Shown here: positions 34,368-43,781 of the stretch, piece by piece | How positions within the stretch are numbered: position 1 is the first letter of the stretch | Layout of the letters: every line of letters starts with the position of its first letter | From: Prevotellaceae bacterium | Lineage (GTDB): Bacteria > Bacteroidota > Bacteroidia > Bacteroidales > Bacteroidaceae | NCBI GenBank assembly: GCA_029218445.1 | Contig: JAQXRI010000148.1 | Span: 1-64,000 of the forward strand | DNA: 64,000 bases | Direction: 5' to 3' | The notes under the pieces: generated by a model | Told to the model about the DNA's origin: nothing | The model's database searches: none | Seen by the model: only the letters and a program-made list of their open reading frames with translations | Program-made: the position numbers and the translations under genes

Positions 34368-37300
34368 TTATATTTTTACGTGTTCGGCAAGCGGAAGGGT
34401 CAGTTCAACCACTGCGTTGCCATCATTATCGGCATGGGCCGATATGCCACAGCCCCTGCGGTTGGTGGCTTCAGAGTGGTCGCGCACTATCTGACGGCAC
34501 AGCAGGAATGGTATGCTTTGCGACGACACCGGCACGAAAAGCGACGGCAACAAAGCCTTGTCGTGGATGAAAGCCGGCATTACTATCGACATTTGCATGT
34601 ATCCGGTGGTCTCACGCAAGGCCCTTATATGGAGTTTTCCGTCAGACGTTTGTTGTTTCAGAATGTCAAACAGCATAAGCAGCAAGTGTTTGTTGCACAG
34701 TAAAGGCACATCGACGTCTCCACTGCACATGTCCTGCCCCACCATCTCGCTGAGTGTAGCCTTCCTTATCTGAATGGCTATCTTGCCAAGCTGACTTGTG
34801 GCCTGGCTGCACAGCATGGAATAGACATTGCGGTAGTATTCCACAAGTTCGGCCACGTCTTCAATGCCCGACTTCTCCATCATCTGTATTATTCGGCTCG
34901 GATAATACATCGTTTCGTGCTTGAGGGTTGACAGGCAGTTGTCGAGTATGGAATTGCATACATGCAGGTTGTTGTTCTCGTATTCGGCCTTATGCAGCTG
35001 GTCGGCCAGCATCTCCATGTCGGTGTTCATTTTGCCCTGCAGGTTGTCGGCCTCCTTCAGTGTAGCTGCAATAGTTTCAACCACATGCCTAAGCTGTTCG
35101 GGAAAGTCCTCATGCGACAACTGTTCAGTGGCCCGCAGTTTGTCTTCCAATCGTCCTTCGCCATTGATGAGGGCGTTGACTTTGCCTATCCGTTCTTCAC
35201 AAAACCTAAAATACAGTATGTGACGGTAATAAAGCATGTAGTAAGCCGGCAAGATTGACAGTAGAATCAATATCAGCACAATGATGGCCACGGTCTTGTT
35301 TGACTGCGAGCTTCGCATCATGGCACAGTAGTCGGCCAAAGTGTTGTCGGCCGACATCTCGTTGAACAAGCGGGTATAAACGGCATTGTTGTATTTGTAA
35401 AGCTCCCAATCATGAAGCGCAAGCGCCGCCACGGCACACTCGTTGCGCATGTCGAGCACCACGTGGAAGTCAATGTCGATGCTGTCGTGCAGCCATTTCA
35501 CCTCGGGCAACGCCATCTGTGCGTTTCCCTTTTCAACAAGCATGTCACGTCCATTCGGCCTCAGCTGCCTATAGCATATATTTAGCCATTTTCGGCACGA
35601 ATCGGCATATTCCACTGTCTTGGAGTAAGTGCCTGCTATGTTGGAATAGTAGGCGCTGTCGGCATAAAGTGCAGCCTGCCTCATGCTCTTGCTTACGCCG
35701 GCCGATGCAGCCGACCACTGCAGCAACAGCACGACAATGGCCACGACGGCCCTCGCCACACCCAAGGGAAGCCTGAAGAAGAAACGGCTGCCCTCGCCCA
35801 CACGGCTTTCGACCGACAAGGCAGCGCACGAAAACTTCGGACTTGTCTTCTTGTATTTCTCAATTATGCCTCTACAGTTCATCAACCCGAAGCCATGTCC
35901 GTCATTTACCTTATGGCTGAATATTTCAGACTGCTGCTGTTCAGTAAGTCCGCATCCCGAGTCCTCCACCGACACTTCTACATAGTCGGCCTCCTTATGG
36001 GCGTAAACGGCCACACGGCCTCCGCTTTCGGTAAACTTCAAGGCATTGTCGGCCAAGGTGTTTATCATGAACAACGTGAGTATGCGGTCGGCCTTCACCA
36101 CGGCATCGGTTGGCGCAACGTCGAGTTCAATGCCCTTGGCGGCGAATGACGAGCGGTTTTTGGCTATAATGTCAAACAAGTCGTTCAGTCTGAAGCTCAC
36201 TACCTTAATGCTCAGACGTCCCTCGTTCAGCTTTATCCATTTTGTCAGCAGTTCGTTGGTGTCGTTTATCTGCGAAGCCAATTCGCATATATACTGTCTG
36301 CGATACTGTTTCACATGGTCGGCCTCGTCACGTTTCATAAGCATATTGACCTCATTGATAATACGGTCAATCAGCGGCAAATGGCTGATGGCAAGCGAGA
36401 TGCGTGCCCTTTGCTCAAGGTTTCGCTTAGTGTTGTCGGCAATGTGCAGTTTGCAAGTGTCTATCTTTTCCAGCGTTTCCTCGCGGCATTCCTGCATCGC
36501 CTCCATACGTTGGGCGTTGTTCTTGCTCCATTGTTCCAGCGGTGCCAAGAGGCGTTTGGTTTCATCGTTAATGTTACGTCGGCGGTAGAGGATAATGAAT
36601 GCCCAAAGCAAAGCCACGAGAACAACGATGGACAGGACAACTACCATCATCAACACATTGAGTTGCCTGGACGTTTTGTCGAGTATGGCAGCCCTCGATT
36701 CAAGCAGACGGTCTTGCCTCGTCTCTTCCTGAAGGTCGAGGTAGATGTTTCTGTTGTAGTCGCTTGAAGGTTTGTCGTCGATGGCCGAATAAGCCACGCT
36801 CATCTGCTCCCTTATGCTCGCCACGAGGTCGGGGGCCTTCTGGATAAGACTGTCGGACAAGGCCGCCTCCAAATTCTCAATGGCCGAGGCGTAGTCGCCT
36901 ATGCCCATATAGCATGAAGCCACCGAACGATATGCTCCCGCTATCTGATAAATGTCACCATAGTCGATAAACTTGTTGAGGGCCTCAACCGCCATTACTC
37001 CAGCCAGCTCTTCATTTGACAAGCCGGAAGGATTAAGAAGTCGCATGGCAGCAGGATTGTTGTTTGCCAAAGCAGGGCCGGTGGCCTTGTCGAGCAGATG
37101 GTCGGATATCGACTCCGTCGAGTTGGCCTCAAAATAAAGGTTGCCCATTTTTCGGGCGAGAAGAAGGCATTTCATCAGACATTCAAACTCACGCTGGCAC
37201 ACTTCTTCAGCCGACGAGCCGCTGATTATTCCTCCTGCTCCAATGTTATAAAGATAATTAAGATATTGTGCGGTGTCCTGCTTGACTGTATTTTCGTCAA

Positions 37301-37838
37301 TTGACAACAAGGCTTTTGCCGATTTCTGACTTTGACCCACATAGTAATAATATGTAGAGGTGACAATGGCCATTTCGGTTTCGGCATACGCCATTCTGCG
37401 CTTCAGGTGAGGTGATAGTTCTGAAGGTTCCTCCTTTATCCTCCTCAACCTGCCTACAGCACTTTCACGGAAGTCGTAGAAACGCCGGTTGGCCGACATG
37501 CGCTGGCACAGCCTCATCATCTGCACGTCGGCAACGAGAAGCTCCACCTGGTTGTCGGTAATCCTGTCGATGCAAGCGAGCAAGCTGTCGGCCGTTTCAT
37601 ACTGCATTCGGGCTATGTGTACAAAAGCCATGTTGTTGAGGGCTTCGGCCCTCCCATCGCCGTAATCGGCAGCTTCGTCGTATGCTTGTCGGGCGTAACT
37701 GATTGCAGAGTCGAGGTTGCTGTAATGAAAAGCATACGACTGGGCATTCAGCATGTCAACATTGCCGTGTCTGCCATCAGCGCTGTGACATGCCGAAAAA
37801 AACAAGAGGCACAGCACACCTGCAATGAGTGTGCCCAT
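34368..37838 (-). CDS. DUF5112/DUF5113 sensor protein with histidine-kinase-type ATPase domain
   Basis: 1156 residues. A lipoprotein signal (TLIAGVLCLLFFSAC) is followed by TPR-like helices to about 390, a membrane helix (LNVLMMVVVLSIVVLVALLW), a coiled coil and a HATPase domain near 590 (N box NTLADNALKF, DSGCGL, GHGFGLMNCRGI). Then a second half begins: membrane or signal segment VVAIVVLLLQW, an extracytoplasmic part, another membrane helix, and a DUF5113-like domain whose end resembles a degenerate ATPase domain. No canonical HisKA His is obvious and no response regulator adjoins. The start at 37838 avoids overlap with eda, whose stop is 19 bases upstream. Confidence 0.82.
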   Translation of the reverse strand: MGTLIAGVLCLLFFSACHSADGRHGNVDMLNAQSYAFHYSNLDSAISYARQAYDEAADYGDGRAEALNNMAFVHIARMQYETADSLLACIDRITDNQVELLVADVQMMRLCQRMSANRRFYDFRESAVGRLRRIKEEPSELSPHLKRRMAYAETEMAIVTSTYYYYVGQSQKSAKALLSIDENTVKQDTAQYLNYLYNIGAGGIISGSSAEEVCQREFECLMKCLLLARKMGNLYFEANSTESISDHLLDKATGPALANNNPAAMRLLNPSGLSNEELAGVMAVEALNKFIDYGDIYQIAGAYRSVASCYMGIGDYASAIENLEAALSDSLIQKAPDLVASIREQMSVAYSAIDDKPSSDYNRNIYLDLQEETRQDRLLESRAAILDKTSRQLNVLMMVVVLSIVVLVALLWAFIILYRRRNINDETKRLLAPLEQWSKNNAQRMEAMQECREETLEKIDTCKLHIADNTKRNLEQRARISLAISHLPLIDRIINEVNMLMKRDEADHVKQYRRQYICELASQINDTNELLTKWIKLNEGRLSIKVVSFRLNDLFDIIAKNRSSFAAKGIELDVAPTDAVVKADRILTLFMINTLADNALKFTESGGRVAVYAHKEADYVEVSVEDSGCGLTEQQQSEIFSHKVNDGHGFGLMNCRGIIEKYKKTSPKFSCAALSVESRVGEGSRFFFRLPLGVARAVVAIVVLLLQWSAASAGVSKSMRQAALYADSAYYSNIAGTYSKTVEYADSCRKWLNICYRQLRPNGRDMLVEKGNAQMALPEVKWLHDSIDIDFHVVLDMRNECAVAALALHDWELYKYNNAVYTRLFNEMSADNTLADYCAMMRSSQSNKTVAIIVLILILLSILPAYYMLYYRHILYFRFCEERIGKVNALINGEGRLEDKLRATEQLSHEDFPEQLRHVVETIAATLKEADNLQGKMNTDMEMLADQLHKAEYENNNLHVCNSILDNCLSTLKHETMYYPSRIIQMMEKSGIEDVAELVEYYRNVYSMLCSQATSQLGKIAIQIRKATLSEMVGQDMCSGDVDVPLLCNKHLLLMLFDILKQQTSDGKLHIRALRETTGYMQMSIVMPAFIHDKALLPSLFVPVSSQSIPFLLCRQIVRDHSEATNRRGCGISAHADNDGNAVVELTLPLAEHVKI

Positions 37839-37857
37839 GCCTCTTGACAATAGTCTT

Positions 37858-38526
37858 TTAAGCGCGTGCCTTGGCAATATATCCGAGTGCCTCCACACAC
37901 TTGTCGGTTATAGCCTGCCAATTTTCGGCGGCTATCACGTCCTTCGGGAACAGCTTTGAACCCATGCCTACACAGTAAACACCAGCTTTGATCCACGACG
38001 TGAGGTTTTGCTCGTCGGGCGAGACGCCACCTGTAACCATAAGTTTCGACCAAGGCATTGGTGCCATAAGTCCTTTGACAAGGTTGGGACCAAGCACGTC
38101 GCCGGGGAATATTTTGCACAGGTCACATCCTGTCTCCTGAGCGGCTCCCACTTCAGAAACGCTGCCACAACCTGGTGTATATGCAACAAGACGACGGTTG
38201 CAAATCTTAGAAATCTCAGGATTGAAGAGTGGACCTACTACGAAACAAGCACCCAACTGAATATAAAGTGCCGCTGTGGCGGGATCAACCACTGAACCCA
38301 CGCCAAGTGCCAGTTCGGGACATTCCTTGGCGGCAAATTTCACTACTTCCTCAAACACTTCGTGGGCAAAGTCACCACGGTTGGTAAACTCAAACGCACG
38401 AACACCACCATCATAGCAAGCCTTTACGACCTTCTTGGCCACCTCGGCATCTTTGTGGTAGAACACTGGAACCATTCCTGTCTCACCAATTTTGGCGAGC
38501 ACTGCTATCTTATCAAATTTAGCCAT
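37858..38526 (-). CDS. eda: 2-dehydro-3-deoxy-phosphogluconate (KDPG) aldolase
   Basis: 222 residues, class I aldolase barrel. [13 protein letters not shown] and the Schiff-base Lys in [15 protein letters not shown] are visible, followed by [13 protein letters not shown] at the phosphate site. It splits KDPG to pyruvate and glyceraldehyde-3-phosphate. ATG 38526 fits the family N-terminus ([12 protein letters not shown]); an earlier in-frame start at 38553 would lie in the octamer repeat. Partner of kdgK just upstream. Confidence 0.93.
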   Translation of the reverse strand: MAKFDKIAVLAKIGETGMVPVFYHKDAEVAKKVVKACYDGGVRAFEFTNRGDFAHEVFEEVVKFAAKECPELALGVGSVVDPATAALYIQLGACFVVGPLFNPEISKICNRRLVAYTPGCGSVSEVGAAQETGCDLCKIFPGDVLGPNLVKGLMAPMPWSKLMVTGGVSPDEQNLTSWIKAGVYCVGMGSKLFPKDVIAAENWQAITDKCVEALGYIAKARA

Positions 38527-38545
38527 AAAATTACTACTTTTTTTA

Positions 38546-38607
38546 GTTGACAAGTTAACAAGTTGACAAGTTAACGAGTTAACAAGTTGACGAGTTAACG
38601 AGTTGAC
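38546..38607 (+). repeat. Longest GTTRAC octamer repeat (about 7.75 units)
   Basis: Eight units alternate gttgacaa, gttaacaa, gttgacga and gttaacga in perfect 8-base register over 62 bases. The tract occupies the kdgK-eda gap, 12 bases beyond the kdgK stop and 19 before the eda start. Confidence 0.9.
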
Positions 38608-38619
38608 TTCTCAATCATG

Positions 38620-39645
38620 TTATCTCTGTACACGTCCTGAAGCGTCGCCACCGGCAAGAGCCTCTACCTCTTCACGGCTAACCATGTTGAAGTCGCCGGG
38701 AATGGTGTGCTTCAAGGCTGAAGCTGCTACTGCAAACTCAAGAGCCTTACCCTGATTGTCAGGATAGGTAAGCAAGCCATGGATGAGGCCTCCTGAGAAC
38801 GAGTCGCCGCCACCTACACGGTCGATGATAGGCATGATGTCGTAATGCTTGCTCTGATAGAATTCCTTACCATTATATATAAGAGCCTTCCAACCGTTGT
38901 GTGTGGCAGAAAGCGACTCACGCAGAGTAGAAACGACATACTTGAAACCGAAAGTCTCCATCATTCCCTTGAAAATGCCATAATATCCTTCGGCGTCTGT
39001 CTTTCCGCCCTCGACGTCAGCCTCCGGCTTGAATCCAAGACACAACTGTGCGTCTTCCTCATTGCCTATGCAGACATCAACATACTTCATAAGGGGCTTC
39101 ATGATGCTCTGGGCCTTCTCAGAAGTCCACAATTTCTTACGGAAGTTCAAATCTACCGATACAGTCACACCATGACGCTTTGCAGCCTCACATGCCAAAC
39201 GTGTCAATTCAGCTGCCTTGTCGCTTATGGCAGGTGTAATGCCGCTCCAGTGGAACCAGTCGGCACCCTCCATAATCTTGTCGAAATCGAAGTCCTCCGG
39301 ATTAGCCTCGGCAATGGAACTGCCGGCACGGTCGTAGATTACCTTTGAAGGACGCATCGATGCACCCGTCTCAAGATAATAGATTCCTACACGGTCGCCA
39401 CCACGGGCAATGAAATCGGTGTTGACACCAAACTTGCGCAGTGAGTTCACGGCACATTGGCCAATCTCATGCTTTGGCAGTTTTGACACGAAATAAGCAT
39501 TGTGGCCATAATTGGCGCAACTTACAGCAACGTTTGCTTCTCCGCCGCCATAAACGACGTCGAAATATTCACTTTGAACAAATCTTTTCTGTCCTGGTGA
39601 AGACAGACGGAGCATTATTTCTCCTAATGTTACTACTTTTGCCAT
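38620..39645 (-). CDS. kdgK: 2-dehydro-3-deoxygluconokinase (KDG kinase)
   Basis: 341 residues, PfkB/ribokinase family. N-terminal VVTLGEIMLRLSSPGQKRF, the sugar-binding YGGGEANVAVSCA, and the C-terminal anion hole and catalytic Asp in DRVGGGDSFSGGLIHGL are present. It phosphorylates KDG to KDPG, the product of UxaA, for cleavage by Eda downstream. It diverges from the LacI-family regulator gene, suggesting control from the shared 198-base region. Confidence 0.93.
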   Translation of the reverse strand: MAKVVTLGEIMLRLSSPGQKRFVQSEYFDVVYGGGEANVAVSCANYGHNAYFVSKLPKHEIGQCAVNSLRKFGVNTDFIARGGDRVGIYYLETGASMRPSKVIYDRAGSSIAEANPEDFDFDKIMEGADWFHWSGITPAISDKAAELTRLACEAAKRHGVTVSVDLNFRKKLWTSEKAQSIMKPLMKYVDVCIGNEEDAQLCLGFKPEADVEGGKTDAEGYYGIFKGMMETFGFKYVVSTLRESLSATHNGWKALIYNGKEFYQSKHYDIMPIIDRVGGGDSFSGGLIHGLLTYPDNQGKALEFAVAASALKHTIPGDFNMVSREEVEALAGGDASGRVQR

Positions 39646-39808
39646 TGTTATGTAAATTAATAAAAAATTTTGTTGTCGTAGATTGGTTTCATCTGTTTAT
39701 GGGCGCAAAAATAGCATTATTTTCTGAAACTACGAAGAAAAAAAGGCAAAATCTTCATATTTTTGCAAAATATTATGCTGTGCATTCGCACAATTCAATA
39801 ATTATTGG

Positions 39809-39816
39809 TAAATTTG
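39809..39816 (+). promoter_or_regulatory. Probable -7 element of the LacI-family gene
   Basis: TAAATTTG matches TAnnTTTG and lies 28 bases before ATG 39844. A facing minus-strand -7 candidate (CAAAAATA on the plus strand, 39706-39713) could serve kdgK-eda. Neither has a clear -33 element, as often in regulated promoters. The 198-base divergent region otherwise holds no gene. Confidence 0.5.
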
Positions 39817-39843
39817 CACACTCTTTATGCATTAACTTACAAA

Positions 39844-40911
39844 ATGGCAACTGAAAAAATTAGAATCAAAGATGTGGCCCAACTCGCCGGAGTATCGGTG
39901 GGAACGGTAGATAGAGTATTGCACGGACGACCAAATGTTTCGGAAGACGCCCGAAAAAAAGTGGAAAAAGCACTAAAGGACATGGACTATCGACCGAATG
40001 TCTATGCCAGTGCCTTGGCATACAACAAGAAGTACACCTTTTGTTGCATTATGCCCAAACATGTGTCGGAAGCTTATTGGGAAGAAATTGAAGAAGGAGC
40101 GATGGACGCTTGCGACAAGCGACGCGACTTCCACGTAAGCGTGAAGATGTACTACTACAGACGATATGACATCGACACCTTCGTGCAGGTAACTGAGGAA
40201 TGCCTGAAAGACAAGCCCGACGGAGTAGTTGTTGTTCCGTCGCGACTGGCCGAGACAAAGGCCTTCACCGACCAGTTGCACTCTATGGGCACTCCGTTCA
40301 TTCTGTTAGACTCTTTTATGCCCGACCTTAGGCCCCTTTCGTTTTTCGGTCAGGACTCGTTCTGCTCAGGATATTTTGCAGGACGAATGCTGATGCTCAT
40401 TGCCAACGACCAAAAAGAAATCATGCTGATGAAGCAGATGAAGAACGGCAACGTGGCAAGCAAGCAGCAGGAAAACCGCGAGACAGGATTCCGTCACTAC
40501 ATGCACGACCATTTTCCTGACATTAATATAATAGAGGTGAACCTGCCACTCGACATCGAGCGCGACAAATACGACGACATACTTGAGGATTATTTCACCA
40601 ATCATCCAAACACACACCATTGCATCACCTTCAACTCGAAGGCACACATCGTGGGCGACTTCCTGTTGAGAACCAATAGGCGTGGTGTGCAGATAATGGG
40701 GTATGACATGGTGGAGAAAAACGCCAACTGCGTAAAACTTGGCTCCATATCGTTCCTCATTGCCCAACATGGCTATATGCAAGGCTACTCGTGCATTGAA
40801 TCTCTTTTTGAAGCCATAGTGCTGAAAAAGAAAGTGAATCCCGTGAACTATGTGCCAATAGAACTGCTGACAAAAGAAAACGTCGATTTCTATCGACGCA
40901 CACAATTGTAG
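39844..40911 (+). CDS. LacI-family transcriptional regulator of hexuronate genes
   Basis: 355 residues. The helix-turn-helix KDVAQLAGVSVGTVDRVLHG lies at about 8-27, with the hinge KALKDMDYRPN after it, then a periplasmic-binding-protein-like sensor domain. ATG 39844 places the HTH at the normal N-terminal position. It sits between divergent kdgK-eda and the co-directional uxaA, so it likely senses a hexuronate intermediate and controls both sides. Repressor or activator mode cannot be told. Confidence 0.9.
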   Translation: MATEKIRIKDVAQLAGVSVGTVDRVLHGRPNVSEDARKKVEKALKDMDYRPNVYASALAYNKKYTFCCIMPKHVSEAYWEEIEEGAMDACDKRRDFHVSVKMYYYRRYDIDTFVQVTEECLKDKPDGVVVVPSRLAETKAFTDQLHSMGTPFILLDSFMPDLRPLSFFGQDSFCSGYFAGRMLMLIANDQKEIMLMKQMKNGNVASKQQENRETGFRHYMHDHFPDINIIEVNLPLDIERDKYDDILEDYFTNHPNTHHCITFNSKAHIVGDFLLRTNRRGVQIMGYDMVEKNANCVKLGSISFLIAQHGYMQGYSCIESLFEAIVLKKKVNPVNYVPIELLTKENVDFYRRTQL

Positions 40912-40970
40912 CTTTGTTACGACATGACAATTCAGCTAAACATTAAACTATAACATAAAATAAAACTACA

Positions 40971-42464
40971 ATGGAAAAAACTTATCTAAAAATCAACCGG
41001 GAGGACTCGGTTGTAGTATGCCTGCAGCCGATGAAGAAAGGTGACGCCATAGAAATCGACGGCACTACAATCATGCTCAACCAGGACACGCCTGCCGGAC
41101 ACAAAGTGCTGATAAAAGACACGAAAGAGGGAGACGACATTATTAAATACGGCTATCCCATTGGCCACGCGCGTCAGGACTTGAAGGCAGGCGACTGGAT
41201 AAACGAGAACAACCTGAAAACAAATCTCTCGGGAACATTGTCATACACCTACCAGCCTGTGGACAACAAGCTCGACATCGCCGACGAAAAACGTACCTTC
41301 ATGGGATATAAGCGCAACAACGGCGAAGTGGCCACACGCAATGAGATATGGATCGTGCCTACGGTGGGTTGCGTGAACGGCATTGCCGAACGACTGGCCG
41401 CACAACTGCGCAAAGAGACAAACGAAGAGGACATCGACTCAATATATGCCTGGCACCACAACTATGGTTGCTCGCAGCTGAGCGGCGACCACGAGAACAC
41501 CCGCAAGATTCTGCGCGACATAGTACTGCACCCCAACGCAGGAGGTGTGCTCGTGTTAGGCTTAGGATGCGAAAACAACCAGCCGGAACTGTTTGAGCAG
41601 TTGCTTGGCGACTATGACCGCAACCGCATAAAATTCCTCGTCACACAAAAAGTTGACGGCGACGAAGTGGAAGCCGGCATGGAGATACTGCGCCAACTGT
41701 ATGCCCAAGCACGTCAGGACAAGAGAGAAGAACTGCCTGTAAGCAAACTGCGCATAGGCCTGAAGTGTGGAGGAAGTGACGGATTCAGTGGCATTACAGC
41801 CAACCCACTCGTTGGCGAATTCAGCGACTGGCTCGTGGCACAGGGAGGCACCACCATACTTACCGAAGTACCCGAAATGTTTGGAGCCGAAACCATACTC
41901 ATGAACCGCTGCAAGACGGAGCAACTGTTTGAAAAGACAGTCAACATGGTCAACGACTTTAAGGAATACTTCTTGAGCCATGGCGAACCCGTAGGAGAGA
42001 ACCCATCGCCGGGCAACAAGGCAGGTGGCATATCAACACTCGAAGACAAGGCTCTTGGCTGTACGCAAAAATGCGGCAAGGCCATGGTAAGCGGCGTGCT
42101 TGAATATGGCGACCGACTGGAACACGACGGCCTGAACCTGCTGTCAGCCCCTGGCAACGACTTGGTGGCCTCAACAGCTTTGGCCTCTGCCGGATGTCAC
42201 ATTGTGTTGTTCACCACTGGCCGCGGAACCCCATTCGGCACTTTTGTCCCGACAATGAAAATAGCCACCAACCCGACGCTTGCTTCAAGAAAGCCTAACT
42301 GGATTGACTTCAGTGCCGGACAGCTCATCGAAGGCAAGACCATGGAACAGCTTCTTCCTGAATTCATCGACAAGATTATTTCTGTGGCAAGCGGCGAGAA
42401 GTCAAGGAATGAAATAAACGACTACCGCGAAATATCCATATTCAAAAACGGAGTAACGCTGTAA
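40971..42464 (+). CDS. uxaA: Altronate dehydratase
   Basis: 497 residues: an N-terminal SAF domain (about 10-95, VVVCLQPMKKGDAIEIDG and DTPAGHKVLIKD) and the large GD_AH_C catalytic domain with conserved Cys and His (IWIVPTVGCVNGIAERLA, WHHNYGCSQLSGDHENT, GLKCGGSDGFSGITANP). It dehydrates D-altronate to KDG. It lies 59 bases after the regulator gene and 17 before the antiporter gene. Confidence 0.95.
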   Translation: MEKTYLKINREDSVVVCLQPMKKGDAIEIDGTTIMLNQDTPAGHKVLIKDTKEGDDIIKYGYPIGHARQDLKAGDWINENNLKTNLSGTLSYTYQPVDNKLDIADEKRTFMGYKRNNGEVATRNEIWIVPTVGCVNGIAERLAAQLRKETNEEDIDSIYAWHHNYGCSQLSGDHENTRKILRDIVLHPNAGGVLVLGLGCENNQPELFEQLLGDYDRNRIKFLVTQKVDGDEVEAGMEILRQLYAQARQDKREELPVSKLRIGLKCGGSDGFSGITANPLVGEFSDWLVAQGGTTILTEVPEMFGAETILMNRCKTEQLFEKTVNMVNDFKEYFLSHGEPVGENPSPGNKAGGISTLEDKALGCTQKCGKAMVSGVLEYGDRLEHDGLNLLSAPGNDLVASTALASAGCHIVLFTTGRGTPFGTFVPTMKIATNPTLASRKPNWIDFSAGQLIEGKTMEQLLPEFIDKIISVASGEKSRNEINDYREISIFKNGVTL

Positions 42465-42481
42465 AAAATAAAGAAAAAAGA

Positions 42482-43759
42482 TTGAGAAAAAAAGGATTCA
42501 TAGCAATAAGTCCACTGTTAGTGTTCGTATGCTTGTATTTAGTCACCTCAATCATTGCAGGTGACTTCTACAAAGTTCCAATAACGGTTGCATTCATGCT
42601 TGCATCAATATATGCAATCGTTATTGGAGGAGGTATGCCCCTGACCAAACGCATCGACACTTTCAGCAAAGGCGCAAGCACAAAAAACATGATGCTCATG
42701 ATTTGGATATTCATCCTTGCTGGAGCATTTGCCAACAGCGCCAAAGTAATGGGCAGCATAGACGCAACAGTAAATCTCACTCTAAACCTACTTCCTGCCA
42801 GCATGATACTGGCAGGATTGTTCATTGCAGCTTGTTTTATCTCGCTGTCCATTGGCACCAGCGTAGGCACCATAGTGGCTCTTACACCAATAGCGGCAGG
42901 AGTAGCCCAATCGCTCGACTTCAACATTTATCTGCTTACGGCCGTCATTGTAGGCGGTTCGTTTTTCGGCGACAACCTGTCGTTCATATCCGACACTACC
43001 ATCACGGCAACATCCACCCAAGGCTGCAAGTTGAGCGACAAATTCAGAGTCAATTCGTTTCTTGCCTTTCCTGCCGCCATTATTGTATTGCTTGTCTATT
43101 CGGCCATGGGTCAATCGATGACGTCCGACCAACCCGCCTCGCCGGTCAACATAATTAAAGTGGCACCCTACATCATTGTACTGTTAACTGCCATCTTTGG
43201 CATGAACGTCATGGCTGTGCTGACTCTTGGCATCGCCCTTACTGGCATCATAGGCATTGCCGACGGTTCGTTTGACGTGTTCGGCTGGTTCAAGGCCATG
43301 GGCGACGGCATAATAGGCATGGGCGAGCTGATAATCATAACAATGCTGGCCGCAGGAATGTTGGAACTGATAAAAGAACGAAGAGGCATTGACTTCATAA
43401 TCAACTCGCTCACCCGACATGTGAAAACCAAGAGAGCGGCCGAATTGTGCATAGCGACACTGGTAGGTGTGGTCAATATATGCACAGCCAACAATACCGT
43501 AGCCATACTTACCGTGGGCCAGCTGTCGAAGAAAATCGGCGACCGTTATGGAGTGGACAACAGAAAGTGTGCGAGCATACTCGACACTATGTCATGCTGT
43601 GTACAGGGCCTCATTCCTTACGGCGCACAAGTGCTGATGGCGGCAGGCTTGGCAGAAATCAATCCCATAGGCATTCTGCCATACCTTTACTATCCACTGA
43701 CCATCGGATTGATAACCATTGCGTCAATACTTCTCCGTTATCCAAGGAGATATTCTTGA
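42482..43759 (+). CDS. NhaC-type Na+/H+ antiporter family protein
   Basis: 425 residues, about eleven hydrophobic segments. Family motifs: SIGTSVGTIVALTPIAAGVA, GGSFFGDNLSFISDTT and VNICTANNTVAILTVGQLS. The frame can start only at TTG 42482, since the first helix (ISPLLVFVCLYLVTSIIAG) follows at once and no upstream ATG exists; no stronger start is visible. In the hexuronate operon it may serve proton- or sodium-coupled acid-sugar handling, or just ion balance. Transported ion is inferred from the family. Confidence 0.85.
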   Translation: MRKKGFIAISPLLVFVCLYLVTSIIAGDFYKVPITVAFMLASIYAIVIGGGMPLTKRIDTFSKGASTKNMMLMIWIFILAGAFANSAKVMGSIDATVNLTLNLLPASMILAGLFIAACFISLSIGTSVGTIVALTPIAAGVAQSLDFNIYLLTAVIVGGSFFGDNLSFISDTTITATSTQGCKLSDKFRVNSFLAFPAAIIVLLVYSAMGQSMTSDQPASPVNIIKVAPYIIVLLTAIFGMNVMAVLTLGIALTGIIGIADGSFDVFGWFKAMGDGIIGMGELIIITMLAAGMLELIKERRGIDFIINSLTRHVKTKRAAELCIATLVGVVNICTANNTVAILTVGQLSKKIGDRYGVDNRKCASILDTMSCCVQGLIPYGAQVLMAAGLAEINPIGILPYLYYPLTIGLITIASILLRYPRRYS

Positions 43760-43781
43760 ACCACTATTTACATTCATTGAA

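Noticed and set aside
38546-38607. Possible CRISPR-like array in the kdgK-eda gap
   Set aside because: The units are 8 bases without variable spacers and there are no cas genes nearby; it is a simple tandem octamer repeat.
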